NCBI GenBank assembly: GCA_020466095.1 | Contig: CM035809.1 | Span: forward strand, 1,858,798 to 1,922,797 | From: Chlorops oryzae | Lineage: Eukaryota; Arthropoda; Insecta; Diptera; Chloropidae | Direction of reading: 5' to 3' | DNA: 64,000 nucleotides | The notes under the pieces: model-generated | What the model was told of the DNA's origin: nothing | Seen by the model: only the letters and a program-made list of their open reading frames with translations | Databases searched by the model: none | Part shown: positions 1 to 10,686 of the stretch, in pieces | Numbering within the stretch: the stretch's first letter is position 1 | How the letters are laid out: every line of letters begins with the position of its first letter | Program-made: the position numbers and the translations under genes

Positions 1-1964
1 AACGAAAGCTTCTCAGAATCGAGTAAAGAATATGTTGTCATTTCCACGAGGCCACTCTCTGTGTGGGGTACGAAAGGGCAAATGAACAATTGTAGGATTT
101 GGCGGAGCACATTCGAAAGGATTTCCGAACGAAGCGAAAAGGTTAAAATGCATGGCATGAAATGGGTCATCAAAAGCGAAGGTGCTCCTACGCTGCAATG
201 TGATTTATTGAAAAAGTTAACAAAGCGGCAGCGACACAATTGAAAACGTCAACAAAAAGCTGTAATTAATAAAGCAAAATATTTACTGAGCTTCTTATGA
301 GTTCCGATGATTTTAAATTTCAAAGGGAGGAATTTTATTTTAAATTTAATATCCGTCCTATATGGCGTATGAGTTTGCTGAATAAATTCATATGAAATAC
401 ATTCCACATACGCAGGTGGTGATCACCTGCTTAAGTTCGTTATTTCTTACGTGAATTTAGCGGAAATTATTTTCAATTATTTTCAATTTCTAATAATCGA
501 ATAATGCAATTATAAAACGGCTCGAATACACAATGAATAATTCAAATGAATTCACACTTTCCATACGGTACGTATGAGTGACGCGATTTTCATATTAAAA
601 TGCATAGGAATTTGAAAGTGCATGATTCATACTTCCACCAAACGTACATATATTGCCACCATATGTTATTATTTTCATGTGAAAAGTCAAATGAATTTTA
701 TTTTAAAGAAAAAATTTGTTAACCTTAATCCTTAACAATCTACCACCCACATCATTGCAGCACACTCACAGGTAGAGAGGCTCGGCTCTTTCACTCGAAC
801 TGCACATTCATTCACAAAAATGTTGAGAGCGGAAACTATTTCGCTTGCTCTCTTTTTCACCTTGAGTGAAATTTTCATTTTGAATTGAAAAGCAAAAACA
901 AAACAAAAACCTACATCGTTGAGTCAACCTTGCGCAAAGCTGTCTATATGTTTTTATACATATTTGTGATTAATATTTCATGCCCCGTTTATTATGCTTC
1001 ATGCTCTTCGATACAACTAACCTACATCAACAGCGATATCAGTGGTGATGGAAGGATGTTTTCACGTTGTTTGTTTTCTGTTGAATGGGGAAATCTTTTC
1101 CCGAGGAGAGCCTCGTTTTTATAGAACATGTGAAGAAGGCAAATACAGAAACTTTTAATGAAATTTGCAGATCTTTCTCTCCTCGCCCTCGCCCTTGATT
1201 AATCGAAACACTTACAATTCTTTTTTGTCTTTTCAGTGTCTCTTTCAAAATGAAAAGGCCTTGCTAAATGAAATATCTCCGAAAGATATAGCTTGAATGA
1301 AGTTAATAAAAAAGAAACATAAAATGCCAAGCTAACAAAAATTCTATCAATCGACGAAAACGTGGGAGTTCAAACTTAACTTCGAACTTTTTTCGACAGA
1401 AAGCAAGACTTTTTTTTCCCTAACAACGAACTGTCAACTTCCTAAGAGACTTCGAAGTCGTACTTGGAATTTCACTTTTCTTAGCTCCACCGAGACGTCC
1501 GAATGTAAGCAACAAAAGTGAATAACAAAAGGGAGAAAAGGAATTGCCAAAGCAAAAAAAAAAGAACTTCAAATCATGATATTGTCTCGAACAACTGCTA
1601 TCACATTTGAGTCAAGTTTCTACGTAACAAACACAAACGCGGGCCAGAAAATTAATGCTAAACGTTAGGAGCAATCCGAGAGCCTGCCACATCCTGCCGT
1701 CATCCTCACACTCACCGTCGTGTGCTTTCATTGCCATTGTTAATGAGCCAAACAGCTGATTGCTGTCAATTTGAGTAAATTTTTGTGTTATTATTGGCAT
1801 GAGTGCTTGTGTCTCGAAGAGCGTCGGCTCCTGTAAACGACTACAAAATTCTCGGATTTATTTTTCTTTACTAAATATTTGGAGCTTCCGGTGTCGTTAC
1901 ATATATTTCGATTTCACTCAAAATATCCTATGTATGTTCTGCGTGCATGTGTGTGTGGGTGGCA
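1..1964. other. noncoding sequence upstream of the Teh1-like gene
   Basis: No coding region or recognisable repeat could be supported here. Short open frames are AT-rich and lack conserved motifs. It probably holds distal promoter or intergenic sequence of the gene starting downstream. Confidence 0.4.
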
Positions 1965-1971
1965 GTGAAAT

Positions 1972-2428
1972 GCGCTCTCGCTGAAATTCGAGTGAAATTG
2001 TTTTTTGAGCGTCGCTCTCGCTCGCGCATCAATGGCGTCGCTTCGACTTCCGCTGCTACGACGGATGCGGTTTTTGAGTGTATTTGTATGTGTACGCTTG
2101 CAATTGCAATAGCAACAACAACAACAACAACGCGGACTACGAATACAACTATTACAACAAACTACTGCCGATTTAACTGACCCAATATATTCTCGCGCTC
2201 TCGCAGTTTATATTTCGCTCTGTTACTTTTCCTTTCGTGTACTCTCGCTCGGTCGTTCGTTTATTGTCGCACTCCCGCGCATTTTACAATAACAACAAGT
2301 AGGACTACGGCGACTACGACGGTGATTACACCAACAATAACAACAGCAACAATAACCACAACGACTGTTCAATCCGTCCTCACTCATACTATTGAAAGAG
2401 CGCGTTCGCTCTCGCTCGCTCTTCCGCT
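1972..2428. promoter_or_regulatory. cluster of CTCTCGC / GAGA-type motifs
   Basis: Five tight groups of CTCTCGC or CTCGCTC occur near 1973, 2011-2028, 2191-2205, 2241-2250 and 2403-2428. In flies, GAGAG-type repeats bind GAGA factor (Trl) or related proteins and mark promoters of neural and developmental genes. Placed 0.9-1.3 kb before the Teh1-like start codon, they are consistent with the core promoter and early leader. The transcription start cannot be fixed from sequence alone. Confidence 0.5.
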
Positions 2429-2890
2429 CACACTAACGATTTTAATAAGTGCATTCGCTGTTGCTGCCGCTGCTGCTACTGCCACTGTTTTTATTGCTGC
2501 TGCAGCTGCTGCTGCTGTTGTTGACGGATTCATCGCAATAACAAAGCTGGCAACATTCATTCCTCAAGCGAACAGCACTGCAACTACAATAAGAACGCAA
2601 GTAACCTCACTGTCGGCAACAAGAGAAACGACAACGACGCCGCCATTCAAAACAACAAAATTGACGACCCCGTCGGCGCTGGCGCCGCCGCCGCTACTGC
2701 TGCTGCTGCTGCTGCTGTTGCTACAGAAATTGCTTCGGATACTTGTGTCGTCCTCGTGCCATCGTCGTCGTCGCACGAAGCACTGGCGGCAACAGCAGCA
2801 GCAACACCACCACCACCACTACTACAGCCACCACCAAAAACAACAACAACAACAACAACAACATCAGCAGCAACAACAGCCAAAGCAGCC
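2105..2890 (+). repeat. triplet-repeat leader (CAA, CTG/GCT, CAG runs)
   Basis: Runs of CAA (about 2112-2131 and 2841-2862), CTG (about 2696-2720) and mixed CAR/CAC triplets fill the stretch before the coding exon. They keep several frames open by composition, so the long open frames here are not evidence of protein. Such repeats are common in leaders and low-complexity tails of fly neural genes. Probably transcribed as 5' UTR. Confidence 0.6.
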
Positions 2891-3304
2891 ACAACACCGA
2901 CAACAATTGCAACGAAGCCATCTTACCAACCCATCAACGCTAACGTCGTCTGTGACGTTTGCGCGCAACACGACCCGATCGATGATAACGACCGCGACGA
3001 CAGCCACCACCCCCACCCGACGTACCGAGATCGTCGGTATTTCGACTACGACCATGGCGGAGCAGTCGGAACAGTCGGAGCAGGCGGACCGGCTGGAACA
3101 GGCGGACCGGGTGGAGCAGGTGGGGGCAGAGGCGGAAGCGGAAGTGGCCCATACGGCCGGAGCAGAGGTGGCAGCAGTGTCGGATTCGGCGGCTACGGCG
3201 AAGCCTGCGCCTACGACGAAGCTGGCGCCGCCAACAGTCGAGAGCATCCAGCTCGCAGTAGTCGCAGTCATCAGCGCACTGTCCCTGTGTGCACGGACAA
3301 TAAT

Positions 3305-4074
3305 ATGAGGAGTGGCAGTTCGGAACTATTGCTCGAACAGCAACAACAAGAGCTGCGGTTACGTAAAATCCGAGAACTGGCTCCGAAAAAGAAAAATGCC
3401 AATCGACGGTATCGGTCGTGGCGCGAACGTGTTAGCTTCTACAGTACGTCGACGCTTGCGTTCTTCTCGGTGACGGCCGGTGCGTCGCTATTGTTCCTGG
3501 TGCCGCTCTATGTCGATCCGGCGATATCGACACTGAGTCACGATTTCATCGATTCGCCATCGGTGTGCACGACGACGCGGCGAGAGGATCTTGTCGGGAT
3601 ATTCAATTGTTCGTGGAGCTCTTGTCGCGAGGGCTGTACATCCGATCTATACCGGTGTGTGCATATCTATGTGACGTTTATCGAGCAGAATATAACGATA
3701 CCCGAGAATATGACCGATTTTAGTAATTTCACCTCAGAGTTCGAACAATCGGAGGAGGCCACACTACTGGTGAATATTAAAGGGTGTGGCTATCCGCCGA
3801 CGGTCACCTGTTCGAAATTCAATGCATTCTATGGGGTCGAGGGTGCGACTTTTCCGTGCTATTATTCGAGAAAGAATAAGACCGTCGTATTGACGTCGTA
3901 CAATCACGACGCTCAAGAGGCGGTCATAATTAATTTCTTTGTGGTACCTTTTGTGATAACAGTGATCTCATCGATTGCACTCTGCATTATGCACTGTGAT
4001 TGCCGATGTAAAAAGGATCGAAGTCATCGCAGAAATCGTCCGCAATGTCGACGGCCACGTATCGAGAATTTAAG
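3305..4074 (+). CDS. Teh1: TipE-family voltage-gated sodium channel auxiliary subunit, probable Teh1 (first coding exon)
   Basis: TipE and its homologues (Teh1-4) are two-pass membrane proteins that assist expression and gating of the para sodium channel in fly neurons. The exon gives 256 codons plus two bases. Membrane segments lie at about residues 46-70 and 206-229, with both ends cytoplasmic. The extracellular loop holds eight cysteines (88, 102, 107, 111, 118, 161, 169, 185), the family signature NCSWSSCREGC (101-111), KGCGYPP (159-165), and N-glycosylation sites at 101, 129, 135, 141 and 191. The tail is basic and Cys-rich. The start at 3305 is the first ATG in a frame that is open further upstream, with A at -3. 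The open extension from 2756 has no ATG and is low-complexity. The exon ends in phase 2 at a consensus donor. No later exon was found in the window, and the gene may run past its end. Family assignment is firm; the Teh1 choice rests on overall resemblance. Confidence 0.88.
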
Positions 4075-4080
4075 GTGAGT
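4075..4080 (+). other. Teh1: splice donor of the Teh1-like exon
   Basis: GTGAGT follows AAG at 4072-4074. Reading through would stop at once at 4076-4078, so splicing is needed to extend the C-terminus. The intron is of unknown length and may contain many of the elements listed below. Confidence 0.85.
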
Positions 4081-4840
4081 GGCAGTGCAAAAAAAAATTT
4101 TTTTTTTATCTTTACAAATTGAGCCCCTGGAAAGCTGGGCAATCACAATAAAGTTTTTCGAGTGAGAGTATGTGAATATTGCATCCTTTAAAGCTTTGCA
4201 GACAATAGAAAAAATAAGTATCAATGGGATTGGATCCTTTCTTTGAAGGAAATAATTTGGATCACGAATTCTTCTGGTTATTTGATAAATTTTTATTTTA
4301 AAATGGAGTTTCGTAAAGAAAAATGATAAAACGAATGCCGAAATTTAATGGAATGGAAATTATCACAAAATAGAAAATTAAGTTAATGCGTTTTGTGTCA
4401 AAAACAGCTCAGTTGAGATAGTGAAATATTAATTGGCAGTCAAACTCGAGAAAGGTGCATTCGTTAGTTTTTTTCATTGATGAGAATGCTGCAGTGAATT
4501 CAAGTGTTTTTCCATTTTACATATTTCAACATTAACATAATTATTTATAAGTGAAAGGAACAAAACTTGTTATGGTTTTCTCTTAACTAAGCTTAACAGT
4601 GCTGTATGCGTTTTTACTAAGGCATTTGTGAGTGTGAGTTCAATTTCTCGTAAAAGCTGACCATGTCCTTTGTGATGATTTCATTTGCTTTGGAGATATT
4701 TGAGAGTTAATCTAAAAGTTAACTAAACTAAAACAAGCATTTATGAAGTCCTCCTCCTCGATTCCCGTGCAATTAGCAGTGTTACAAAAAAAGAGTATGA
4801 TCTTAAAAAAAAAATATTCAAAGTTTTCATATACTAAGGC
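4081..4840. other. intron-like sequence, nothing recognised
   Basis: AT-rich sequence without a supported gene or repeat. Confidence 0.4.
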
Positions 4841-5152
4841 CAACAGAAACTAACCTTTCGATTCATTTGTCGAGTTATTTAGTAAAATAGGCATTTAGGA
4901 CGATGCGTTCTAGACGTTGCAAATATTTACCAAATGATTTTTGTGCATTATGGACGAGGAGCATCACCCAAATAAGCTCTTTCGAATGGAAAATAAAAGA
5001 TAATAATATATCAAGACTTTGACGACGCTTTAAGGTCCTTGGCTGTTCTATAAAGCACATTGCGATGAGCATCAAATAGAGGGAAAAATTCTTAGAATCG
5101 CTTAAAATCGAGACAACTTTCGTTGATTCGCCGGAATCTTTCAGAAGGCAAG
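4841..5152 (-). repeat. dispersed repeat, copy A (partner at 43925-44234)
   Basis: About 310 bp is closely repeated in the same orientation at 43925-44234. On the minus strand copy A keeps an open frame (5189-4875, 104 codons). Copy B keeps the same frame with a few substitutions and one stop. This looks like a fragment of a multi-copy coding element. I do not recognise the peptide. Confidence 0.7.
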
Positions 5153-5570
5153 AGGGAATATGAACTGAAATTGATTTTCTAGGGAGCAACTGTTTTACTC
5201 AAAGCTTGTAAACGAAAAATAATATATAAAATTTCGGAGTGCAGAGCGGAGTTTTTTCCTCATTTTTGGTTGGTTCATAATTTTCTTATTAATCTTAATA
5301 GTGAAATGCCAGTTTCTGTGTAAATATTTTGTAAGAGTTGTTGGTTTTTAAAAGGTTTTATTTAGTTTGCTCTGCTTGTTAGTTTTTTGGGTTCAAATCT
5401 TGTAATAAAAATTTGACTTCTTTCTGTTGAGGGACTTGACGGCGTAGCGTTAATCCTTTCGCGCATTTGATGCCATACGGCAACACCACTTTATAAATTC
5501 TCCGACCTAAAATTTTGCAATTTTTGATCATTTGTTGTGATTTAATTGTTAACCGGAACTTTTTCTATTC
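5153..5570. other. unassigned noncoding sequence
   Basis: No gene or clear repeat seen. Confidence 0.35.
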
Positions 5571-5975
5571 CCCAATAGAACGTTGTGATATTCATACCAT
5601 GATATCAAGATATTCCTGCAAAATGAAAGAAGTTTTATAACATATGTTGCTGTCATTATCATGATATCAACAATTAAAGAATTGTGCTTATTTTAATGAT
5701 AACATGTCTCGACTCGATTTGGATGAAGTTATGAGTAGCCATACATATACAGTAACGAAATCATACAATGAATATAAGATACTCCCGCAATAAGAAGAAT
5801 CTTTAATAAAAAATTTTGTTGTCGTTATATGATTTCAAAAATAAAACAATTTTACTTATTTTAATGAGTCGAAAATGCAATCCTAGAAAAATATTATGTT
5901 CGGATTTGAAATTGTGACGAATATTCCAACATACTACGATATCACAATATGATGTGAATTTGAGGCGAATATGCA
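5571..5975. repeat. diverged tandem repeat with GATATCA motifs
   Basis: Blocks at about 5625-5700 and 5795-5868 align with each other and share a TTATTTTAATGA end. GATATCA or close variants recur. A related block, including TCACAATATGAT, reappears at about 8405-8440. The material between 5980 and 8400 therefore probably inserted into this array. Confidence 0.45.
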
Positions 5976-6217
5976 GACCTACACTGAGCGAAAACTACGA
6001 TTGTGTAAATAACAACGATTCGTAGTATACTACGACCGTAGTTTGTTTATAGCAAAACTGTAGTACGGACGTATTCAAACATGTCTTTAACAGCCATGCG
6101 TATTCTTTAGGAGCAAATTTCTTTACACACGTATTTAAAAAGCTTTTATAAAAAAACACGAAAATAGTTTTCATTTGACTATAAATTACATATTTAGTGC
6201 ACGCGAATTAGATTTTT

Positions 6218-6292
6218 CCATGGCGTACGGGTAGCGTATTCGCTCAGCAATCCGAAGGGCTCGGATTCAAATCCTACAGCAGGCGAATGCAA
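6218..6292 (+). repeat. tRNA-derived SINE head
   Basis: A box-like GGGTAGCGTATTCGCTCAGC is followed by a B box GGATTCAAATCC (6263-6274). The arms do not fold into a complete cloverleaf, so this is a SINE-type pol III promoter relic, not a tRNA gene. Confidence 0.55.
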
Positions 6293-6545
6293 TGTGTTAA
6301 AAATGGGAATTTTCAAGTAAGTGGAAAAATATTAAAGGAAAAAAGGGACAGCTAGAATGAAATATCTAGCTTCTCAGCCGTATAAATAAGAGAGAAGGGA
6401 GGGCCCCATCCCGGCTTTCCAAAATGTATTTTTTTTTTGTATAAAATGTTAGTTTTAAAGCTTTTTATACCTGTAAAGTTTTCAAATATTATATACCTAA
6501 ATGTTATGGTATATGGTAAAAAAAAATATTTAAAAAATTACGCCT

Positions 6546-6623
6546 ACCTGACCGGGGATCGAACCCGCCGACTTGAGAGTTGCTACTACTTCCGTTTTAT
6601 ACATTATGTAGGCATTACCAAAT
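6546..6623 (-). repeat. tRNA-like SINE fragment
   Basis: On the minus strand there is a B box GGGTTCGATCCCC (6566-6554) behind a degenerate A box. It abuts the left end of the foldback element at 6624. Confidence 0.45.
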
Positions 6624-8378
6624 GGGTCAGGCCACGAGAAACGTGACATAGTGGGTCTGGGATTTTGATTTTTGGACCTTACATCCAAAGATTATAGCCG
6701 TTCATAACTCCCCATAATATATAAGAGAGAAATTCCCTCAGTTGTTGTTGTTGTTGCAATTTGAAAATCGAAAATTTGACAATTTTTCAATATTTCTCTT
6801 TTATTCATAATTTTATATCTAAAATAAGACTTGAGATAAATGAAAAATTCTTTCTTTACTCGTTTAAGAATAAATGAAGAAAAAAATTAAAATTCGAAAA
6901 ATAGTATACACTGAAAAAAATTGTTCGGAAATTCGAATTTAAAATAAACATTTGCGATTTGTATATAGAGCCGGAGCTAGAAAAATAACCAATTGTACAT
7001 TATTATGTAGACCATTGAGCTGCGTTTTAGAAACAATAAAAAAAAATTTGTATTTCCAAGGAATTTCCGACACAGAGCGTTTTTTGTGAGACAACCTTCA
7101 TATAAGAAGGCGCATAACCATATGAAAATCGGTTTCTCTCCACTGCAGCTTTTATTTACGCATGAAAAGTTCATGAACTGCGCACAGGCGCGGCAACTAT
7201 GGGGGGCAAGGCACTTTTTGCGCCTCCAAAAATTTTATTGGAGGGGCCATGCCCCCCCAATATTTCGGCAACTGAAAAATATATTTGAAAATTTTGTAAA
7301 GATATTTTAGAATATCACACTTTTATTCTGCAATCCCCATAATTCATCTGAGATTAATCATCTTTCATATTTCTAATTTACTATAATCTTGAAGTTCCGG
7401 TTATTCGAATTTACATGCCTGTGCCACCCTACTTTTCACATTCGTGCAGAATTCTCCGAACATTGGTTCCAACCTAATCCAACCAAAATATGTGTCAAAA
7501 ATTGTCTATAAGTATCGATATCTTTCTCATTCCGAGAAGGGTTAGAACTTTATTCCAATTGCAGTAGATATACTGCACTTTTTCAAAATTTGACATCTAC
7601 TAAACACTGCGTATTGTTCCCTGCATAAAATTTTGTTTGCCCCCCCAATATATTTGGAACTTGCCTCCCCTGACTGAGCATTTAAGTGCTTATGCACTAA
7701 ATGAGTTTTAAGAACAAATTGTTTTTGTTATTCCTTCGGTCTTAGCCATTCGCACAAACTAAAATTACTAACAAAAACAATACGAACAGTTATGTAAAGC
7801 AGATCAATCAGATCAGACGTTTTTGCTACCTTCATATTATTTGTAGTCTGCAAACATGAAATAAAAGCTTTTCATATGGTTTTGCGCCTTTTTATATGAA
7901 GGTTGTCTCACAAAAAACGCTCTGTGTCGGAAATTCCTTGGAAATACAAATTTTTTTTTATTGTTTCTAAAACGCAGCTCAATGGTCTACATAATAATGT
8001 ACAATTGGTTATTTTTCTAGCTCCGGCTCTATATACAAAGCGCAAATGTTTATTTTAAATTCGAATTTCCGAACAATTTTTTTCAGTGTATACTATTTTT
8101 CGAATTTTAATTTTTTTCTTCATTTATTCTTAAACGAGTAAAGAAAGAATTTTTCATTTATCTCAAGTCTTATTTTAGATATAAAATTATGAATAAAAGA
8201 GAAATATTGAAAAATTGTCAAATTTTCGATTTTCAAATTGCAACAACAACAACAACTGAGGGAATTTCTCTCTTATATTATATATTATGGGGAGTTATGA
8301 ACGGCTATAATCTTTGGATGTAAGGTCCAAAAATCAAAATCCCAGACCCACTATGTCACGTTTCTCGTGGCCTGACCC
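6624..8378. mobile_element. foldback element with ~505-bp inverted arms
   Basis: The left arm (6624-7128) and right arm (7869-8378) are near-perfect reverse complements beginning GGGTCAGGCCACGAG. The spacer is 740 bp. AAAT flanks both ends as a possible 4-bp target duplication. No transposase is encoded. The loop holds a separate hAT-like insertion. Confidence 0.8.
7185..7672. mobile_element. hAT-like nonautonomous element in the foldback loop
   Basis: The ends CAGGCGCGGCAACT and (reverse complement of the right end) CAGGGGAGGCAAGT match at 11 of 14 positions. The 8-bp flanks ACTGCGCA (7177-7184) and ACTGAGCA (7673-7680) differ at one base. CAGG-type ends with 8-bp duplications are a hAT feature. 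The interior has GGGGGGCAAGG and GCCCCCCC tracts near both ends. Confidence 0.6.
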
Positions 8379-9196
8379 AAATGAAAGAAATTGAGCCGCA
8401 TACAATGATATCACAATATGATATTAATTTGAGGTGAATATGTCACCATACGATGAAACAGTGCAATTTTGTTAATATGACTGGAACGTGAGAGATTTTA
8501 ATGAAATCATTAGTTTCTATAGAACTGTTTAGATTCTGTCTATCATAAGAAACGCGTGCCTGTAGCGTTTCTTGGCTTTTGAAATCATGTGAAAATGGTG
8601 TAAATATGTTGCACTTTGTTCTATTGGGGTTGTTTAAACTCATTAAGAGCGAGGAAAATGAAGTCCATCGGTTGAAGTGAGATTATATATCAGTATGTTC
8701 ATTCGAAACTATGCTTAATTATGATGACTTTAATGCCACATTTTGAAAATAATTAGTCAAATAAGAGTCTTAAGAAATTGATAGCTCTGAAAACAAGGTC
8801 AGTAGGGCTGTACGATTTTTCTCTGTACACATTTTATCATGCCCAAAAACCACAAAAAGCTGAAAAGATATGGCAATTTTTTTCCGTTTATGATTAACAG
8901 GATCCGAGGTAGTAAAAAATATACAAAATGATTAAATTTTTTTGAAAATCAAAATGGATGTAGCAAAAGAGTTAACTGAGTTGACCGGATGGAAACACAG
9001 GCCCAACGATTTTATTTTCTGTCTGATCAACGCCTTAGGTTGTTGAGGGCAAGGGTGAGATGACTGAAACCTGGGACGTACCGAAATATTTTTTTAGTTT
9101 TTGGTAAATTATTTACAATCAAACCCTTTAAATTAAAAAAATTTTTTTTACATTATTTATTTACCTAAAATGTTCAAAAACAGAATTCCCAAGGAG
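8379..9196. other. unassigned noncoding sequence
   Basis: Apart from the GATATCA-type block at about 8405-8440, nothing is recognised. Confidence 0.35.
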
Positions 9197-9204
9197 CTTG
9201 GTAC

Positions 9205-9447
9205 CAGTGCCGTAGCAACCATAGGGGCAAGAGGGGGCTTTGCCCCCCACGCATTTTTATTTTTGCCCATGAAAAAAATTAAAAATGGAGAATAAATAAA
9301 TGACAATCGAAAAAACATGCATTGAAAGCGTGTATGTAATGTGGCTTTAATTAAAATAGACGTTAAAATTGAAAAAATAATTTTGCCCCCACGCCAATTC
9401 AAAAATTAATTTTTGCCCCCACGTAAAACGGAATTGCTACGGCACTG
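9205..9447. mobile_element. hAT MITE, 243 bp
   Basis: Perfect 14-bp terminal inverted repeats CAGTGCCGTAGCAA are flanked by a perfect 8-bp duplication CTTGGTAC (9197-9204, 9448-9455). The duplication fits the hAT target consensus nTnnnnAn. The inside carries GGGGGC / GCCCCC tracts. Confidence 0.88.
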
Positions 9448-9455
9448 CTTGGTAC

Positions 9456-9943
9456 TCTGACCATTTAGTTTAATATTTCAATTAGGCTCAGATTTTTTAT
9501 TGATGATGAATCAATTTGTTTGAAGTGCCAGGCAATCATAACCATTATTTTAAAAAATATATATATGAAAATTTTAAAAATTTTCAAACAACCCAGATAC
9601 TGGAAGTGTTGCAGCTATTTGCATATAATGTTAGATAAAATCGTAGAAAAAAAATCTTCAAAAATCTGGTAATCGAAAAGTGTACCTTTTTACAAAGAAA
9701 GTACTTTTATGTAATAAGACTACAATTAGGTTTATCTTATGGAATCAAGTTTCAATTGTATGATTTTTTGTGTGGATATTTTGAACAAACGAGTTAGCTG
9801 TGCCCTGCATTAACGAAATATTCTAAAATTATGGAAAATTACTTTGTTAGCATTTTTGTTAGTGGTCCAAGCCCCCATAAACCTTCCTGCGTATGGGCCT
9901 GACGTTACCTCTGATAGATATAACCCAGCTAGCACGGCTATTC
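9456..9943. other. unassigned noncoding sequence
   Basis: No gene or repeat supported. Confidence 0.35.
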
Positions 9944-10686
9944 TTAAGGGGGTCTTCTCATTGAAAACCCGTTTTTTGGACCCTTTTTAAAAAAATTCTT
10001 ACTTGAAAACGCAAAGAATAATTGAAAACTTTTTTTATTTATTGTATTACAAAAGGTTCAAAGTAAATAAAAAAAAAATTTTTTGCCTCGATACGTGGGC
10101 TGTTCAAAAAGTAATGAGACTTCAAAGTTGGTAGTGAAAAAAAAGGTGTCGTCACGGCGGCCACGATTCCGGGTCTCCGGAGCGTCCGAAATGAAAAAAA
10201 AACGGGGTTATAATCAGTATAGATGTAATTCTGGGTGAACCTCAAGCTTAATTTTATGATTTTTTTTTGACAAAATGGCGGCCATTCAAAAAAAAATTTC
10301 AATTTCGGTCTTTTTTTTTGTAGTTTAGTGTAAAAAAAAAATAGTAAAAAATTTTTTAAAATTATGGTCGAGGTTCACCCGAGAATGGTGACAATTCTGC
10401 GTCGATTCCACTTTGTTTCATGAAAATCGGTTCAGTTGAACTGGAGATATCATGGCCGCCAGTTCGAAAAACGTGGTTTCGAGATAAACGCGTTTAAAGT
10501 TTGAAGCAAAGCAAAAAATAACTCGTTTTAGCGCAGATCTTGCTCGACAAAGAAGGCTATATCCTCTAAACTATTTCGAATTTCAAAAAATCCTTTTAGG
10601 GGCATATTCACAACTACCCAAGCTATAAATAAATGCAAAAAAAAAAAGTCGAAAAAAAAAGTTGCTCAATGAGAAGACCCCCTTAA
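9944..10686 (-). mobile_element. TTAA-flanked piggyBac-like MITE, copy 1
   Basis: TTAA is followed by GGGGGTCTTCTCATTGA, and the mirror sequence ends in CCCCC and TTAA (10683-10686). The roughly 740-bp body is very close to copies at 21477-22213 and 50465-51208 but inverted relative to them. TTAA targets are the mark of piggyBac-type elements. No coding sequence. Confidence 0.8.

Noticed and set aside
2864..3271. 135-codon minus-strand frame
   Set aside because: Antisense shadow of the triplet-rich leader.
2322..3308. 328-codon open frame rich in T, A, Q and H before Teh1
   Set aside because: It starts on GTG, is made of triplet repeats that keep all frames open, and overlaps the better-supported Teh1 leader.
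5982..6080. TACACTGAGCGAAAAC end of a CACTG-type element
   Set aside because: Tip and palindromic TCGTAGTATACTACGA are clear, but no matching right end was found, so it is not listed as an element.
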